This document shows, piece by piece, positions 47,301-59,150 of a stretch of DNA of 64,000 nucleotides. The DNA lies in contig JAYJMM010000078.1 of the NCBI GenBank assembly GCA_037349105.1, positions 1 through 64,000 on the forward strand, given 5' to 3'. Below the pieces are notes generated by a model that was not told the origin of the DNA, ran no database searches, and saw only the letters and a list, made by a program, of their open reading frames with translations. The first letter of the stretch is position 1; each line of letters opens with the position of its first letter. The DNA is from Limnomonas spitsbergensis. Lineage: Eukaryota > Chlorophyta > Chlorophyceae > Chlamydomonadales. Both the position numbers and the translations under genes were made by a program.

Positions 47301-47766
47301 AGGCAGCGAGTCTTCCGATGATGTTTCCATGGACATGGCGGCAGTGGATCTCTACTCACCTGCCCTATCTGAGGTTGAGGACGACGAGGATGGCGACAAG
47401 GGCATTGCTTCGAGAGACCCGTACGGTGACCGCACCATGGCCGAGGCTGGACGCCTGCCGTCCGTCAAGGCAGGCCCGACTGGAGGCTCGTGCGTCAGGG
47501 TTGGTGCAGCCATGGAGCATTGCCACTCTGCCCCCGGAGTGCTGCCTGGAGATATCGGGTTTCACAAGCGTTGTGACCGAGAGGCCCATGTGCCCAGCCG
47601 CTTGGCAGCAGCTTATGCAACCAATGAAGGCTTGCAGTCTACCAAGGAGGGCTTGCAGGCAGCCAAAGAGATAGGCTTTGGCGGGTCGGTTATCACAACG
47701 GAGGCCGGGCACCGCCTCAGAAACCAGGCGGCAGCTAGCTCGATTGATAGGGGTACACGGAAGTAA
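44340..47766 (+). CDS. Glyoxalase/VOC-family protein with C-terminal acidic extension
   Basis: Five exons: 44340-44497, 44730-44832, 45481-45579, 46937-47138 and 47303-47766. All phases agree, giving 341 aa. The first four exons form one vicinal-oxygen-chelate domain: LSIRGLNHVS with His18, GFLDIRRPRFDFEGAW, VGLHLI, DHLSF with His83, and VFFHDPENNMIEICNC with Glu132. His18, His83 and Glu132 sit where VOC proteins bind their metal. Plant relatives are annotated as glyoxalase I-like or lactoylglutathione lyase family; the actual substrate cannot be read from sequence. The last exon adds about 153 residues with an acidic patch (SEVEDDEDGDKGIA) and no domain I recognise, unusual for this family. 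Intron 3 contains the 25/30/35-bp array, and introns 2 and 4 hold dispersed-family fragments. Confidence 0.88.
46010..46936. repeat. 25/30/35-bp minisatellite with nested CCTGA pentamer
   Basis: Units read CTCAGTACGGGATACTTGAC followed by one to three CCTGA pentamers, so lengths step by 5 bp (25, 30, 35). About 30 units fill the end of intron 3 of the VOC gene. The last unit's CCTCAG (46931-46936) is itself the splice acceptor of exon 46937-47138. Confidence 0.97.
47140..47225 (+). repeat. Copy of short dispersed family (AAGCAGCAGGCCTTGCTGC type)
   Basis: GGGTGTCGACCTAGGGTG, GGCCCAAGCAGCAGGCCTTG, CTGCTCCAGGCCACC and the end GATGTGGCTGAATC. It occupies the first half of intron 4 of the VOC gene, starting almost at the donor. 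Confidence 0.55.
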
Positions 47767-50543
47767 GGAGCATGCAAAGCTGCAACGGTTGCTCTTTGTA
47801 TGCTGAGGTGTTCAGGCCGGTTATTGTTGTGCTGAATAGTTGTAGTGGTATGCTTATCAAGGGATACAGCCGTTGCTTTTCCCTGATTGTATGTAATATG
47901 CGTTATTATGTCGTGACTGCTCGAAGGTCTAGGCCCTTTGTTCGTGGCCAGGCATCGGATCCGCCGTCCAGTTTGGCCATGTTCATTCAGCTGGCTCGGT
48001 CGGAAATCGAACGCTGCTGGGGATGTTTGAATCCGCACGTTGCCCAGTTCGTTCGAAATTCGAAACTCAAACACACACTTGTGAATGTCTTTCATGCAGT
48101 TGTGCCTATGAGGATTGTGCAAGTTTCCAATTTCGAATGGCTTGTTTTCCACCAATTTGCTGACCCCTACCATCTTGATTGCTCCTGCAGGATAAGTTGC
48201 GCGATCCAGCAGGTTGCCAGTCTACTCTTGTGGCTGTTGGGTCATGTCCCTCCTCCATCCCTCTCATATTTGCGTTCCTTTCAACTTCTGCTTCTTTCGA
48301 GTTTGGCAAGTGACTTGAGTTTGTTGTATGATGTGTTCTTTCACGTGTCATGCAGCAACTGCCTAGGGTTTCTAAGCTTTTACTCTGTTTCTCTCATCCA
48401 GTTGTGGAGGCATCTCGATGTTTCCACTATTTTCCTTGGTGGACTTTTTAGTTAGGCTGGATCCTGAGGGTTTGCATGTGTAGCCTATACGTCACAGTAT
48501 ACTCCCGTATACGTGACAGAACCGTATATTCTGCAGTTTCAGTCACGGAGTCTCCGAGGCCCAGTCACGTAGCCTCCGAGTCCTAAGTAGCAGCCCCAAA
48601 GCCTGACTTTCCAGGCTGCGCTGAGGCAGACTTTGCCGTACATCGTTTATTAGGTAGGGCCTGCCGGGACATTTCCCCGACAGTCCCACCGCCTTCTTTA
48701 CTTTGCCCCTTAAAAGGACAGGCTCTCAAGTGTAAAGAAGGACCGTCTACCTCCTTGAGCATCCAGACCCTGATCACAACGATGCCAGTACCTTAAGCAG
48801 TCAAGCCTATCACTGCAGTAGAGCAGTGATAGCATAGGCAAGTATCAGCGAGCATCAGTAAGTTCCCATTTCAATGAATCAGGTGGCGCAAAGCCGTCCA
48901 GGAATCCTTGGTGTCCAGTCTCCAGGAGGCTGGTTCACCCAGCGCAAAGCACTGAAGCAGTACTCCAGTTGTGACTAGCAGGTGCCTCTCTAAGGCACCC
49001 TTTCTATGTTTACCATAGTATGGCGTTTACCATTGATGGTGCGACATACATAAATAAATTTCGTATCCTCTTTCTTCGAACTTAAAGCACCCTATAAACT
49101 GAAAAAATCTGGCATCCGGAATCGTCTCATGTGTACCATACATCATCGAAGGGTCCTCCAGCAACTAACATTTTTTGCTTGGGGGCACTTTGGGTTTTGG
49201 GCACTCAAATTTTAAAGGTTTCTTTGATGCAATCAATTAATTGACAGGTCTCCAGTAGCAACTAATATCATCGGGTCCTCTATTAGCCGCTTCCCCTTTT
49301 TCAATCATTTAATTAGACTGGGTCCTTACTTTATTAGGGTTTGACGGTTCAGTCAAAGTAAAATAGTCCCAATGCCGTAATTCCGTTCACGAATGCATGC
49401 CCATGGGCCAGAAGACACCATGGACCCAGCATTCCCCCCATACCAGCAATCATATGGAGGTTCACTTTATTTGCGGAATGTGCCTGGTGTCAGGTACCTA
49501 GCATGCAAGAAAGCGGCCTGTCAGCTCATTGCACGATAAAGTGTTGTCTGGGCGGAAGACAAGAGCAGCTAGATGCAATTACATAAGCCTAATAGCTAAC
49601 CAGGTGTTGACCATCCCTGCAAAGTTTGGATGCACAGCTGATTCTCCTCTGCAACGCAACGCAACTGTTTATCAACTGTCCATCATCAAAATTTAAATCT
49701 TCTCGACAGTCAACCACTGTGCGCAACACATATACGCACTAGGGCAACATGTTGGCCTTCGCCCGCAGGCCGTATTTTCCTGCCAAATTTTAAATCTACC
49801 GATCAGGGGCTGATGGGTTTCTCAGCCCCTCAGACGCTTCTCGAGGATGTCACAAGTATAACAATCATCATCAGAAATGAACTATAGAGGACCAAACAGT
49901 GGAAATCGCTGGAAAGAAGTCCCTCATAAAGATGGTCTCGGAAGTCTCGCGGAAATGCCATGGTCAGGGAATCACTGTTCAGGAAAGTCCCACGCAATTT
50001 CAATGCATGAGCCATCAGGTGCTAGGCGTGTGGCGTAGCCAATGCGTACAGAGCTGCCTTCCAAGACTGGCGCCAATGCCTCCGCCTGACAGAGGGTTAC
50101 GAGTTAAGTCAGTTTTGGGTTGAAGGTTGCATTTTGCGGGGATTGCGGGTTGCAGAATTTTGGTCAGCATAGCACTAAGCCCTCAAATGTGGGACAAGGT
50201 TTGTGTAATAGGCTTTAAACCCTCATATAAACGCTAAATGCCCCACTAGCAGTAAACAAAGCGATATTTCAAAGCACACTGTCAACCATTCACACTCACA
50301 TACCGTTTATTTAAGCAGGGCCCAGAGGTGTGATGTCATTAACTCACATCCTGTGTACCTCAAAACAAACCTAAAAGTAACCAAGCTGAATACAACTCCG
50401 AATTTCTTCAGATAATCCCTTGCCGTAAGGTCTGCCCTTATCCGCGCGCGCGATGACTACAAGTCGGTTGCCGTTTCTGCGTGTAGAGTGTGAACCCTGA
50501 AAGGACTTTTTCGCAGGGCCAGCCAAAGTGTGGGCCTCCTCAC
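47767..50543. other. Intergenic, or unresolved 3' part of the GAF gene
   Basis: No exon I can support. Small local repeats: AGTCACGGAGTCTCCGAGG and a relative at 48539-48585, and GGTCCTCCAGCAACTAA-like pairs near 49150 and 49250. The remaining 3' exons of the minus-strand gene should lie here. Confidence 0.45.
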
Positions 50544-53500
50544 CTGCTCCAGTAGTCGCGTGCATGCCTGGTCGAAGTCTCTGTGCGGCAGGCGTTCATC
50601 GCGCATCAGCCGCTTCAGCTTGAGGGCGCGTCGCATGTGCGCGATCCTCTCGGCGCTCGAGATCGCGCGATTCGCGTGCACCTGTAGCATGAATAAAAGA
50701 ACAACTTATGTACACCGGTACCCCAAATAACGCAAGGCATGTTGTCCTTAATGCATCGGACACTTTGTCCTCCCAAGAAAGTTCATTAAGTGGGCACAAT
50801 TTTGGCAGGCCCCTGGGCTGATGGGGACCAACCTGGACTGACCTACGACCAGTGACCCTAAAGGGTTGTGCTGCACTCAGCAAGCCTGGCCCCAGGTAGT
50901 AATGTAGCTGAACTGTATCTGAGGTGAGTCAGCAAACAAAACCGCTAAGTGATCACCAAAGCGGCCAAACAATGCCTGTTGTCCAAACAATGCCTGTTGT
51001 CCAAACAATGCCTGTTGTCCAAGCAATGCCTGTTGTCCAAGCAATGCCTGTTGTCCAAACAATGCCTGTTGTCCAAGCAATGCCTGTTGTCCAATCAATG
51101 CCTGTTGTCCAATCAATGCCTGTTGTCCAAACAATGCCTGTTGTCCAAACAATGCCTGTTGTCCAATCAATGCCTGTTGTCCAAACAATGCCTGTTGTCC
51201 AAACAATGCCTGTTGTCCAAGCAATGCCTGTTGTCCAATCAACTAATGCCTGTTGTCCAATCAATGCCTGTTTTCCAAACAATGCCTGTTGTCCAAACAA
51301 TGCCTGTTGTCCAAACAATGCCTGTTGTCCAAACAATGCCTGTTTTCCAATCAACTAATGCCTGTTGTCCAATCAATGCCTGTTTTCCAAACAATGCCTG
51401 TTGTCCAATCAATGCCTGTTGTCCAATCAATGCCTGTTGTCCAAGCAATGCCTGTTGTCCAATCAATGCCTGTTTTCCAAGCAATGCCTGTTGTCCAAAC
51501 AATGCCTGTTTTCCAAGCAATGCCTGTTGTCCAATCAATGCCTGTTTTCCAAGCAATGCCTGTTGTCCAAACAATGCCTGTTTTCCAAACAATGCCTGTT
51601 GTCCAATCAATGCCTGTTGTCCAAGCAATGCCTGTTGTCCAAACAATGCCTGTTGTCCAAACAATGCCTGTTGTCCAAACAATGCCTGTTGTCCAAGCAA
51701 TGCCTGTTGTCCAAACAATGCCTGTTGTCCAATCAATGCCTGTTGTCCAAACAATGCCTGTTGTCCAAACAATGCCTGTTGTCCAAACAATGCCTGTTGT
51801 CCAATCAACTAATGCCTGTTGTCCAAACAATGCCTGTTGTCCAATCAATGCCTGTTGTCCAAACAATGCCTGTTGTCCAAACAATGCCTGTTGTCCAATC
51901 AATGCCTGTTGTCCAATCAATGCCTGTTGTCCAAGCAATGCCTGTTGTCCAAGCAATGCCTGTTGTCCAAACAATGCCTGTTGTCCAAACAATGCCTGTT
52001 GTCCAAACAATGCCTGTTGTCCAAACAATGCCTGTTGTCCAATCAATGCCTGTTGTCCAAACAATGCCTGTTGTCCAAACAATGCCTGTTGTCCAAACAA
52101 TGCCTGTTGTCCAAGCAATGCCTGTTGTCCAAACAATGCCTGTTGTCCAAACAATGCCTGTTGTCCAAGCAATGCCTGTTGTCCAATCAATGCCTGTTGT
52201 CCAAGCAATGCCTGTTGTCCAAACAATGCCTGTTGTCCAAGCAATGCCTGTTGTCCAAGCAATGCCTGTTGTCCAAGCAATGCCTGTTGTCCAAACAATG
52301 CCTGTTGTCCAAACAATGCCTGTTGTCCAAGCAATGCCTGTTGTCCAAACAATGCCTGTTGTCCAATCAATGCCTGTTGTCCAAACAATGCCTGTTGTCC
52401 AAACAATGCCTGTTGTCCAAGCAATGCCTGTTGTCCAATCAACTAATGCCTGTTGTCCAATCAATGCCTGTTTTCCAAACAATGCCTGTTGTCCAAACAA
52501 TGCCTGTTGTCCAAACAATGCCTGTTGTCCAAACAATGCCTGTTGTCCAATCAATGCCTGTTGTCCAATCAATGCCTGTTGTCCAATCAATGCCTGTTGT
52601 CCAAACAATGCCTGTTGTCCAATCAATGCCTGTTGTCCAATCAATGCCTGTTGTCCAAACAATGCCTGTTGTCCAAGCAATGCCTGTTGTCCAATCAACT
52701 AATGCCTGTTGTCCAAACAATGCCTGTTGTCCAAACAATGCCTGTTGTCCAAACAATGCCTGTTGTCCAAGCAATGCCTGTTGTCCAATCAATGCCTGTT
52801 GTCCAAACAATGCCTGTTGTCCAAGCAATGCCTGTTGTCCAATCAATGCCTGTTGTCCAAACAATGCCTGTTGTCCAAACAATGCCTGTTGTCCAAGCAA
52901 TGCCTGTTGTCCAAACAATGCCTGTTGTCCAATCAATGCCTGTTGTCCAATCAATGCCTGTTGTCCAAGCAATGCCTGTTGTCCAATCAATGCCTGTTGT
53001 CCAAACAATGCCTGTTGTCCAAACAATGCCTGTTGTCCAAACAATGCCTGTTGTCCAAACAATGCCTGTTGTCCAAGCAATGCCTGTTGTCCAAGCAATG
53101 CCTGTTGTCCAATCAATGCCTGTTGTCCAAACAATGCCTGTTGTCCAAACAATGCCTGTTGTCCAATCAATGCCTGTTGTCCAAACAATGCCTGTTGTCC
53201 AAACAATGCCTGTTGTCCAAACAATGCCTGTTGTCCAAGCAATGCCTGTTGTCCAATCAATGCCTGTTGTCCAAACAATGCCTGTTGTCCAAACAATGCC
53301 TGTTGTCCAAGCAATGCCTGTTGTCCAATCAATGCCTGTTGTCCAAACAATGCCTGTTGTCCAAACAATGCCTGTTGTCCAAGCAATGCCTGTTGTCCAA
53401 TCAATGCCTGTTGTCCAAACAATGCCTGTTGTCCAAACAATGCCTGTTGTCCAAACAATGCCTGTTGTCCAAGCAATGCCTGTTGTCCAATCAATGCCTG

Positions 53501-56500
53501 TTGTCCAAACAATGCCTGTTGTCCAAACAATGCCTGTTGTCCAAGCAATGCCTGTTGTCCAATCAATGCCTGTTGTCCAAGCAATGCCTGTTGTCCAAGC
53601 AATGCCTGTTGTCCAAGCAATGCCTGTTGTCCAAGCAATGCCTGTTGTCCAAGCAATGCCTGTTTTTCCAAACAATGCCTGTTGTCCAATCAATGCCTGT
53701 TGTCCAATCAATGCCTGCCTGTTGTCCAATCAATGCCTGTTGTCCAAGCAATGCCTGTTGTCCAAACAATGCCTGTTGTCCAAGCAATGCCTGTTGTCCA
53801 AGCAATGCCTGTTGTCCAAGCAATGCCTGTTGTCCAAGCAATGCCTGTTGTCCAAACAATGCCTGTTGTCCAATCAATGCCTGTTGTCCAAACAATGCCT
53901 GTTGTCCAAACAATGCCTGTTGTCCAAGCAATGCCTGTTGTCCAAGCAATGCCTGTTGTCCAAGCAATGCCTGTTGTCCAAGCAATGCCTGTTTTTCCAA
54001 ACAATGCCTGTTGTCCAATCAATGCCTGTTGTCCAATCAATGCCTGCCTGTTGTCCAATCAATGCCTGTTGTCCAAGCAATGCCTGTTGTCCAATCAATG
54101 CCTGTTGTCCAAACAATGCCTGTTGTCCAAACAATGCCTGTTGTCCAATCAATGCCTGTTGTCCAATCAATGCCTGTTGTCCAAACAATGCCTGTTGTCC
54201 AAACAATGCCTGTTGTCCAATCAATGCCTGTTGTCCAATCAATGCCTGCCTGTTGTCCAATCAATGCCTGTTGTCCAAGCAATGCCTGTTGTCCAATCAA
54301 TGCCTGTTGTCCAAACAATGCCTGTTGTCCAAGCAATGCCTGTTGTCCAATCAATGCCTGTTGTCCAAGCAATGCCTGTTGTCCAAGCAATGCCTGTTTT
54401 TCCAAACAATGCCTGTTGTCCAATCAATGCCTGTTGTCCAAGCAATGCCTGTTGTCCAAACAATGCCTGTTGTCCAAACAATGCCTGTTGTCCAAGCAAT
54501 GCCTGTTGTCCAATCAATGCCTGTTGTCCAAGCAATGCCTGTTGTCCAAGCAATGCCTGTTTTTCCAAACAATGCCTGTTGTCCAATCAATGCCTGTTGT
54601 CCAATCAATGCCTGCCTGTTGTCCAAACAATGCCTGTTGTCCAAGCAATGCCTGTTGTCCAAACAATGCCTGTTGTCCAAACAATGCCTGTTGTCCAAAC
54701 AATGCCTGTTGTCCAATCAATGCCTGTTGTCCAAGCAATGCCTGTTGTCCAAGCAATGCCTGTTGTCCAAACAATGCCTGTTGTCCAAGCAATGCCTGTT
54801 GTCCAAGCAATGCCTGTTGTCCAAGCAATGCCTGTTGTCCAAGCAATGCCTGTTGTCCAATCAATGCCTGTTGTCCAAACAATGCCTGTTGTCCAAACAA
54901 TGCCTGTTGTCCAAACAATGCCTGTTGTCCAAACAATGCCTGTTGTCCAAGCAATGCCTGTTGTCCAAACAATGCCTGTTGTCCAAGCAATGCCTGTTGT
55001 CCAAGCAATGCCTGTTGTCCAATCAATGCCTGTTGTCCAAACAATGCCTGTTGTCCAAGCAATGCCTGTTGTCCAAGCAATGCCTGTTGTCCAAACAATG
55101 CCTGTTGTCCAAGCAATGCCTGTTTTTCCAAACAATGCCTGTTGTCCAATCAATGCCTGTTGTCCAATCAATGCCTGCCTGTTGTCCAATCAATGCCTGT
55201 TGTCCAAGCAATGCCTGTTGTCCAATCAATGCCTGTTGTCCAAACAATGCCTGTTGTCCAATCAATGCCTGTTGTCCAATCAATGCCTGCCTGTTGTCCA
55301 AGCAATGCCTGTTGTCCAAACAATGCCTGTTGTCGCCCCATACATGGTGCCATACATATCCGAACATTTCCACATTCAGCATGATGCACAAGTCATTCCC
55401 CGCAGGTCAGTACCGCCACAAGAAGACACAGAGCATTGAGATCACGTTCTGACATTTCCAGTTTTCTAGGCTCTGTTTCATCATCAGAAACCATCCACCC
55501 ACCTGAGCTGTTAGCGCTGCTTGATCCCCCAACCGGTTGATGGCCCTGCGTCAGACACATGTGATTATTTTAGTGCGTGCTAGACCCCCTTGGCAGGCTA
55601 CCCCTGGGCCCATTCGGACATGACAGCGACCGGCCCCGGCCAGTGGCCTATGCAGAACCAGGGTCCAGGGGTAATTGCACCATACCCTTTAACCTGAACC
55701 CTAGACTGCACCAGGCCCCCTCGGCAGCAGCCAGCAGGCAATCGTGAATTAGAGCTGAAGCATGATCACATAAACAATTGATAGACACATAGAATAACAT
55801 CACAGGGTGTCAGCTCAAACATGTCATGAATCACATCAGTGGCGAAGGACGTGCCATTTGTTTTGTGCTCCATTCGTGCAGAATCTGTTCAGCGAGCCTT
55901 TAATCCAGTAACGGACACCACTACCGGCGACGCTACTAGAAGGGCACCAGGACCCCCCATCATTACTAGAAGGGCACCAGGACCCCCCATCATTACTGGA
56001 AGGGCACCAGGACCCCCCATCATTACTGGAAGGGCACCAGGACCCCCCATCATTACTGGAAGGGCACCAGGACCCCCATCATTACTGGAAGGGCACCAGG
56101 CCCCCCCATCATTACTGGAAGGGCACCAGGACCCCCCATCATTACTGGAAGGGCACCAGGACCCCCCATCATTACTGGAAGGGCACCAGGCCCCCCCATC
56201 ATTACTGGAAGGGCACCAGTCCCCCCCATCATTACTGGAAGGGCACCAGGCCCCCCCATCATGACTGGAAGGGCACCAGGACCCCCCATCATTACTGGAA
56301 GGGCACCAGGCCCCCCCATCATTACTAGAAGGGCACCAGGACCCCCCATCATTACTGGAAGGGCACCAGGACCCCCCATCATTACTGGAAGGGCACCAGG
56401 ACCCCCCATCATTACTGGAAGGGCACCAGGCCCCCCCATCATTACTGGAAGGGCACCAAGACCCCCCATCATTACTGGAAGGGCACCAGGACCCCCCATC

Positions 56501-59150
56501 ATTACTGGAAGGGCACCAGGACCCCCCATCATTACTGGAAGGGCACCAGGACCCCCCATCATTACTGGAAGGGCACCAGGACCCCCCATCATTACTGGAA
56601 GGGCACCAGGACCCCCCATCATTACTGGAAAAGCACCAGGCCCCCCCATCATTACTAGAAGGGCACCAGGCCCCCCCATCTTTACTGGAAGGGCACCAAG
56701 ACGCCCCATCATTACTGGAAGGGCACCAGGACTCCCCATCATTACTGGAAGGGCACCAAGACCCCCCATCATTACTGGAAGGGCACCAGGACCCCCCATC
56801 ATTACTGGAAGGGCACCAGGCCCCCCCATCATTACTAGAAGGGCACCAGGCCCCCCCATCATGACTGGAAGGGCACCAGGACCCCCCATCATTACTGGAA
56901 GGGCACCAGGCCCCCCCATCATTACTGGAAGGGCACCAGGACCCCCCATCATTACTGGAAGGGCACCAGGCCCCTCCATCATTACTAGAAGGGCACCAGG
57001 CCCCCCCATCATTACTGGAAGGGCACCAGGACCCCCCATCATTACTGGAAGGGCACCAAGACCCCCCCATCATTACTGGAAGGGCACCAGGACCCCCCAT
57101 CATTACTAGAAGGGCACCAAGACCCCCCATCATTACTGGAAGGGCACCAGGACCCCCCATCATTACTGGAAGGGCACCAGGACCCCCCATCATGACTGGA
57201 AGGGCACCAGGACCCCCCATCATTACTGGAAGGGCACCAGGACCCCCCATCATTACTGGAAGGGCACCAGGCCCCCCCATCATGACTGGAAGGGCACCAG
57301 GACCCCCCATCATGACTGGAAGGGCACCAGGACCCCCCATCATTACTGGAAGGGCACCAGTCCCCCCCATCATTACTGGAAGGGCACAAGGACCCCCCAT
57401 CATTACTGGAGGTGCACCAGGCCCCCCCATCATTACTAGAAGGGCACCAGGCCCCCCCATCATGACTGGAAGGGCACCAGGACCCCCCATCATTACTGGA
57501 AGGGCACCATGCCCCCCCATCATGACTGGAAGGGCACCGGGACCCCCCATCATGACTGGAGGTGCACCAGGACCCCCCATCATTACTAGAAGGGCACCAG
57601 GCCCCCCCATCATTACTGGAAGGGCACCAGGACCCCCTATCATTACTGGAAGGGCACCAGGACCCCCCATCATGACTGGAAGGGCACCAGGACCCCCCAT
57701 CATGACTGGAAGGGCACCAGGACCCCCCATCATTACTGGAGGTGCACCAGGACCCCCCATCATTACTGGAAGGGCACCAGGACCCCCCATCATGACTGGA
57801 AGGGCACCAGGACCCCCCATCATTACTGGAGGTGCACCAGGACCCCCCATCATTACTGGAGGTGCACCAGGACCCCCCATCATGACTGGAGGTGCACCAG
57901 GACCCCCCATCATTACTGGAAGGGCACCAGGACCCCCCATCATTACTGGAGGTGCACCAGGACCCCCCATCATTACTGGAGGTGCACCAGGACCATCATT
58001 ACTGGAAACACTATCTGTCAGGCTGCATCATGGCCGCTTGATGAGGCCCCTAGAATGCGGTGCCTCACCTCCCTCACACTCTCCCAAGGTGTGGTCCCTC
58101 CCCTTTGACCTCCCCTTGACCTGACACGGTACACAATTCCCCTTTTGTCCACACCTTTGTTGAGGGGTGGTAACAGGAGAAGGGTACTAGCGTGACTCCT
58201 TCATCCCTTTCACACCTGTACACCTCCTCGCCGCTGAGATCGTCCAGTATATGAATCACTCCGAGCTGGTCATCCACAATGCTTCCTTCCAGCAAGGGCA
58301 GGCCCAGCGGGGTGTTCTACAAGACAGAAGGAGGAAGTGGAAAACAGGGGAGGCAGGAGGAGTGGGTGTTCTGTCAGGCAGGTGTGAGTGGGAGGAGTGG
58401 GTGTTCTGTCAGGCAGGGGGAGCGCGTTATACTGCTGCTTCTGGCAGGTTCTGTAAGACTTAGACAAGAACGAGGACAGGAACAATGAGAGGGCAGAGAG
58501 GCAGGGTGGGTGGAAGGTGTTGCTTCAGGAGTTGTTTTAGGTGCTGAAGGATTGACAACGGTGCTGAATAAACGAGGAACAAGGACCGCAGGTTGCTTGA
58601 CGGCCAGAATTGGAAACGCTCAGCAACATTGAAGCAAATAATTATGGTCCACTCTGATTGGGGCTACGTTGGCCATTCCTAGGGTGCATAAGGAATCAGG
58701 AGCCTGCCCTCCAATGTGCCTCCAACTCCTTGCAAGCCAGGGGGGGCACGTGTGGAAATCACCCAACTTCAATTGCACTGCCGCCACCGCACATCCAGCG
58801 GGACAGTCACAGCACTATGTCCCAACCCCCATTCCGCCTCCCCCTTCCCCTGCACCTTAGCATGGTGGCGGGCGTGTGCCGGCAGCACACAGAGGGACAG
58901 CTGACAGAACCTGGATTGGGCGACCGGCCCCTGGACCAAGCTGTGGTGGGCGACTTGCTCCAGGAAGGACCTGAGGGGTGGAGGGAAGCCAGCAGCACAC
59001 CCAGGGTCGGAGGCTCTCAACTTACCAGCATTTTGAGGGTCTTTACGGCTCGACTTCCCATCAGTGTTTTTATTGAGATGCCCACAGGACCACCTTCAGG
59101 GGCTACCGGGGAGCCACCAATGAGTCGATTAAGCCCAAGCAAAACGGGGT
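50544..59150 (-). CDS. Probable GAF-domain protein, internal to C-terminal exons (partial)
   Basis: Five minus-strand exons join in phase: about 59150-59026, 58316-58216, 55545-55503, 55472-55446 (27 bp) and 50681-50544. They read SPVAPEGGPVGISIKTLMGS, then TPLGLPLLEGSIVDDQLGVI, then HILDDLSGEEVYRAINRLGD, then QAALTAQSLENWKCQN and a long basic helix (SSAERIAHMRRALKLKRLMR). The order PL..G..+GVIHIL, then D, then a helix QAALTAQSLEN is that of the second half of a GAF domain, as in phosphodiesterases and sensor proteins; a role in ligand or signal sensing is inferred. 5' exons lie beyond the 24-bp array or outside the window, and 3' exons after 50544 were not found. The 27-bp exon could instead run on to a stop near 55410, ending the gene there. 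Confidence 0.55.
50805..50905 (+). repeat. Copy of short dispersed family ending ATGTAGCTGAA
   Basis: CCCCTGGGCTGATGGGGACC, ACTGACCTACGACCAGTGAC, GCAAGCCTGGCCCC and the end TAATGTAGCTGAACTG. It is intronic in the GAF gene, just outside the 18-bp array. Confidence 0.55.
50967..55333. repeat. 18-bp satellite (CAATGCCTGTTGTCCAA plus one variable base), about 240 units
   Basis: Every unit is almost invariant except one base before CAATG, which is A, G or T, plus rare TTTTCC for TTGTCC. Irregular units TCAACTAATGCC and GCCTGCCTG recur at intervals, marking larger duplicated blocks. The array lies between GAF-gene exons 55446-55472 and 50544-50681. The ACAA...TTGT arms in each unit can pair. Frames of up to about 1200 codons exist only because 18 is divisible by three. 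Confidence 0.97.
55590..55700 (+). repeat. Diverged copy of short dispersed family
   Basis: GGCAGGCTACCCCTGGGCCC, GACAGCGACCGGCCCCGG, CCAGTGGCCTATGCAG and AATTGCACC resemble 8370-8465 and 10905-11000. It lies in the GAF-gene intron that also contains the 30-bp array. Confidence 0.45.
55933..58007. repeat. 30-bp satellite (CATTACTGGAAGGGCACCAG...), about 69 units
   Basis: Units consist of CATTACTGGAAGGGCACCAG and GACCCCCCAT, with CATGACTGG, CTAGAAGGG, GGAGGTGCACC and GGCCCCCCC variants. GGAGGTGCACC variants cluster at the right end (57400-58000). It fills the intron between exons 58216-58316 and 55503-55545 of the GAF gene. The minus strand carries a 694-codon Gly/Pro-rich frame that the model makes intronic. 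Confidence 0.97.

Noticed and set aside
51819..55452. Frames of 999 and 1206 codons in the 18-bp array
   Set aside because: Products of the unit length being divisible by three. The unique sequence at their ends has no recognisable domain.
55889..57973. 694-codon Gly/Pro-rich (GGPGALPVMM-type) frame on the minus strand, collagen-like
   Set aside because: A 30-bp array opens all frames, and the reconstructed gene on the same strand makes the array intronic. No signal peptide or Gly-X-Y periodicity.
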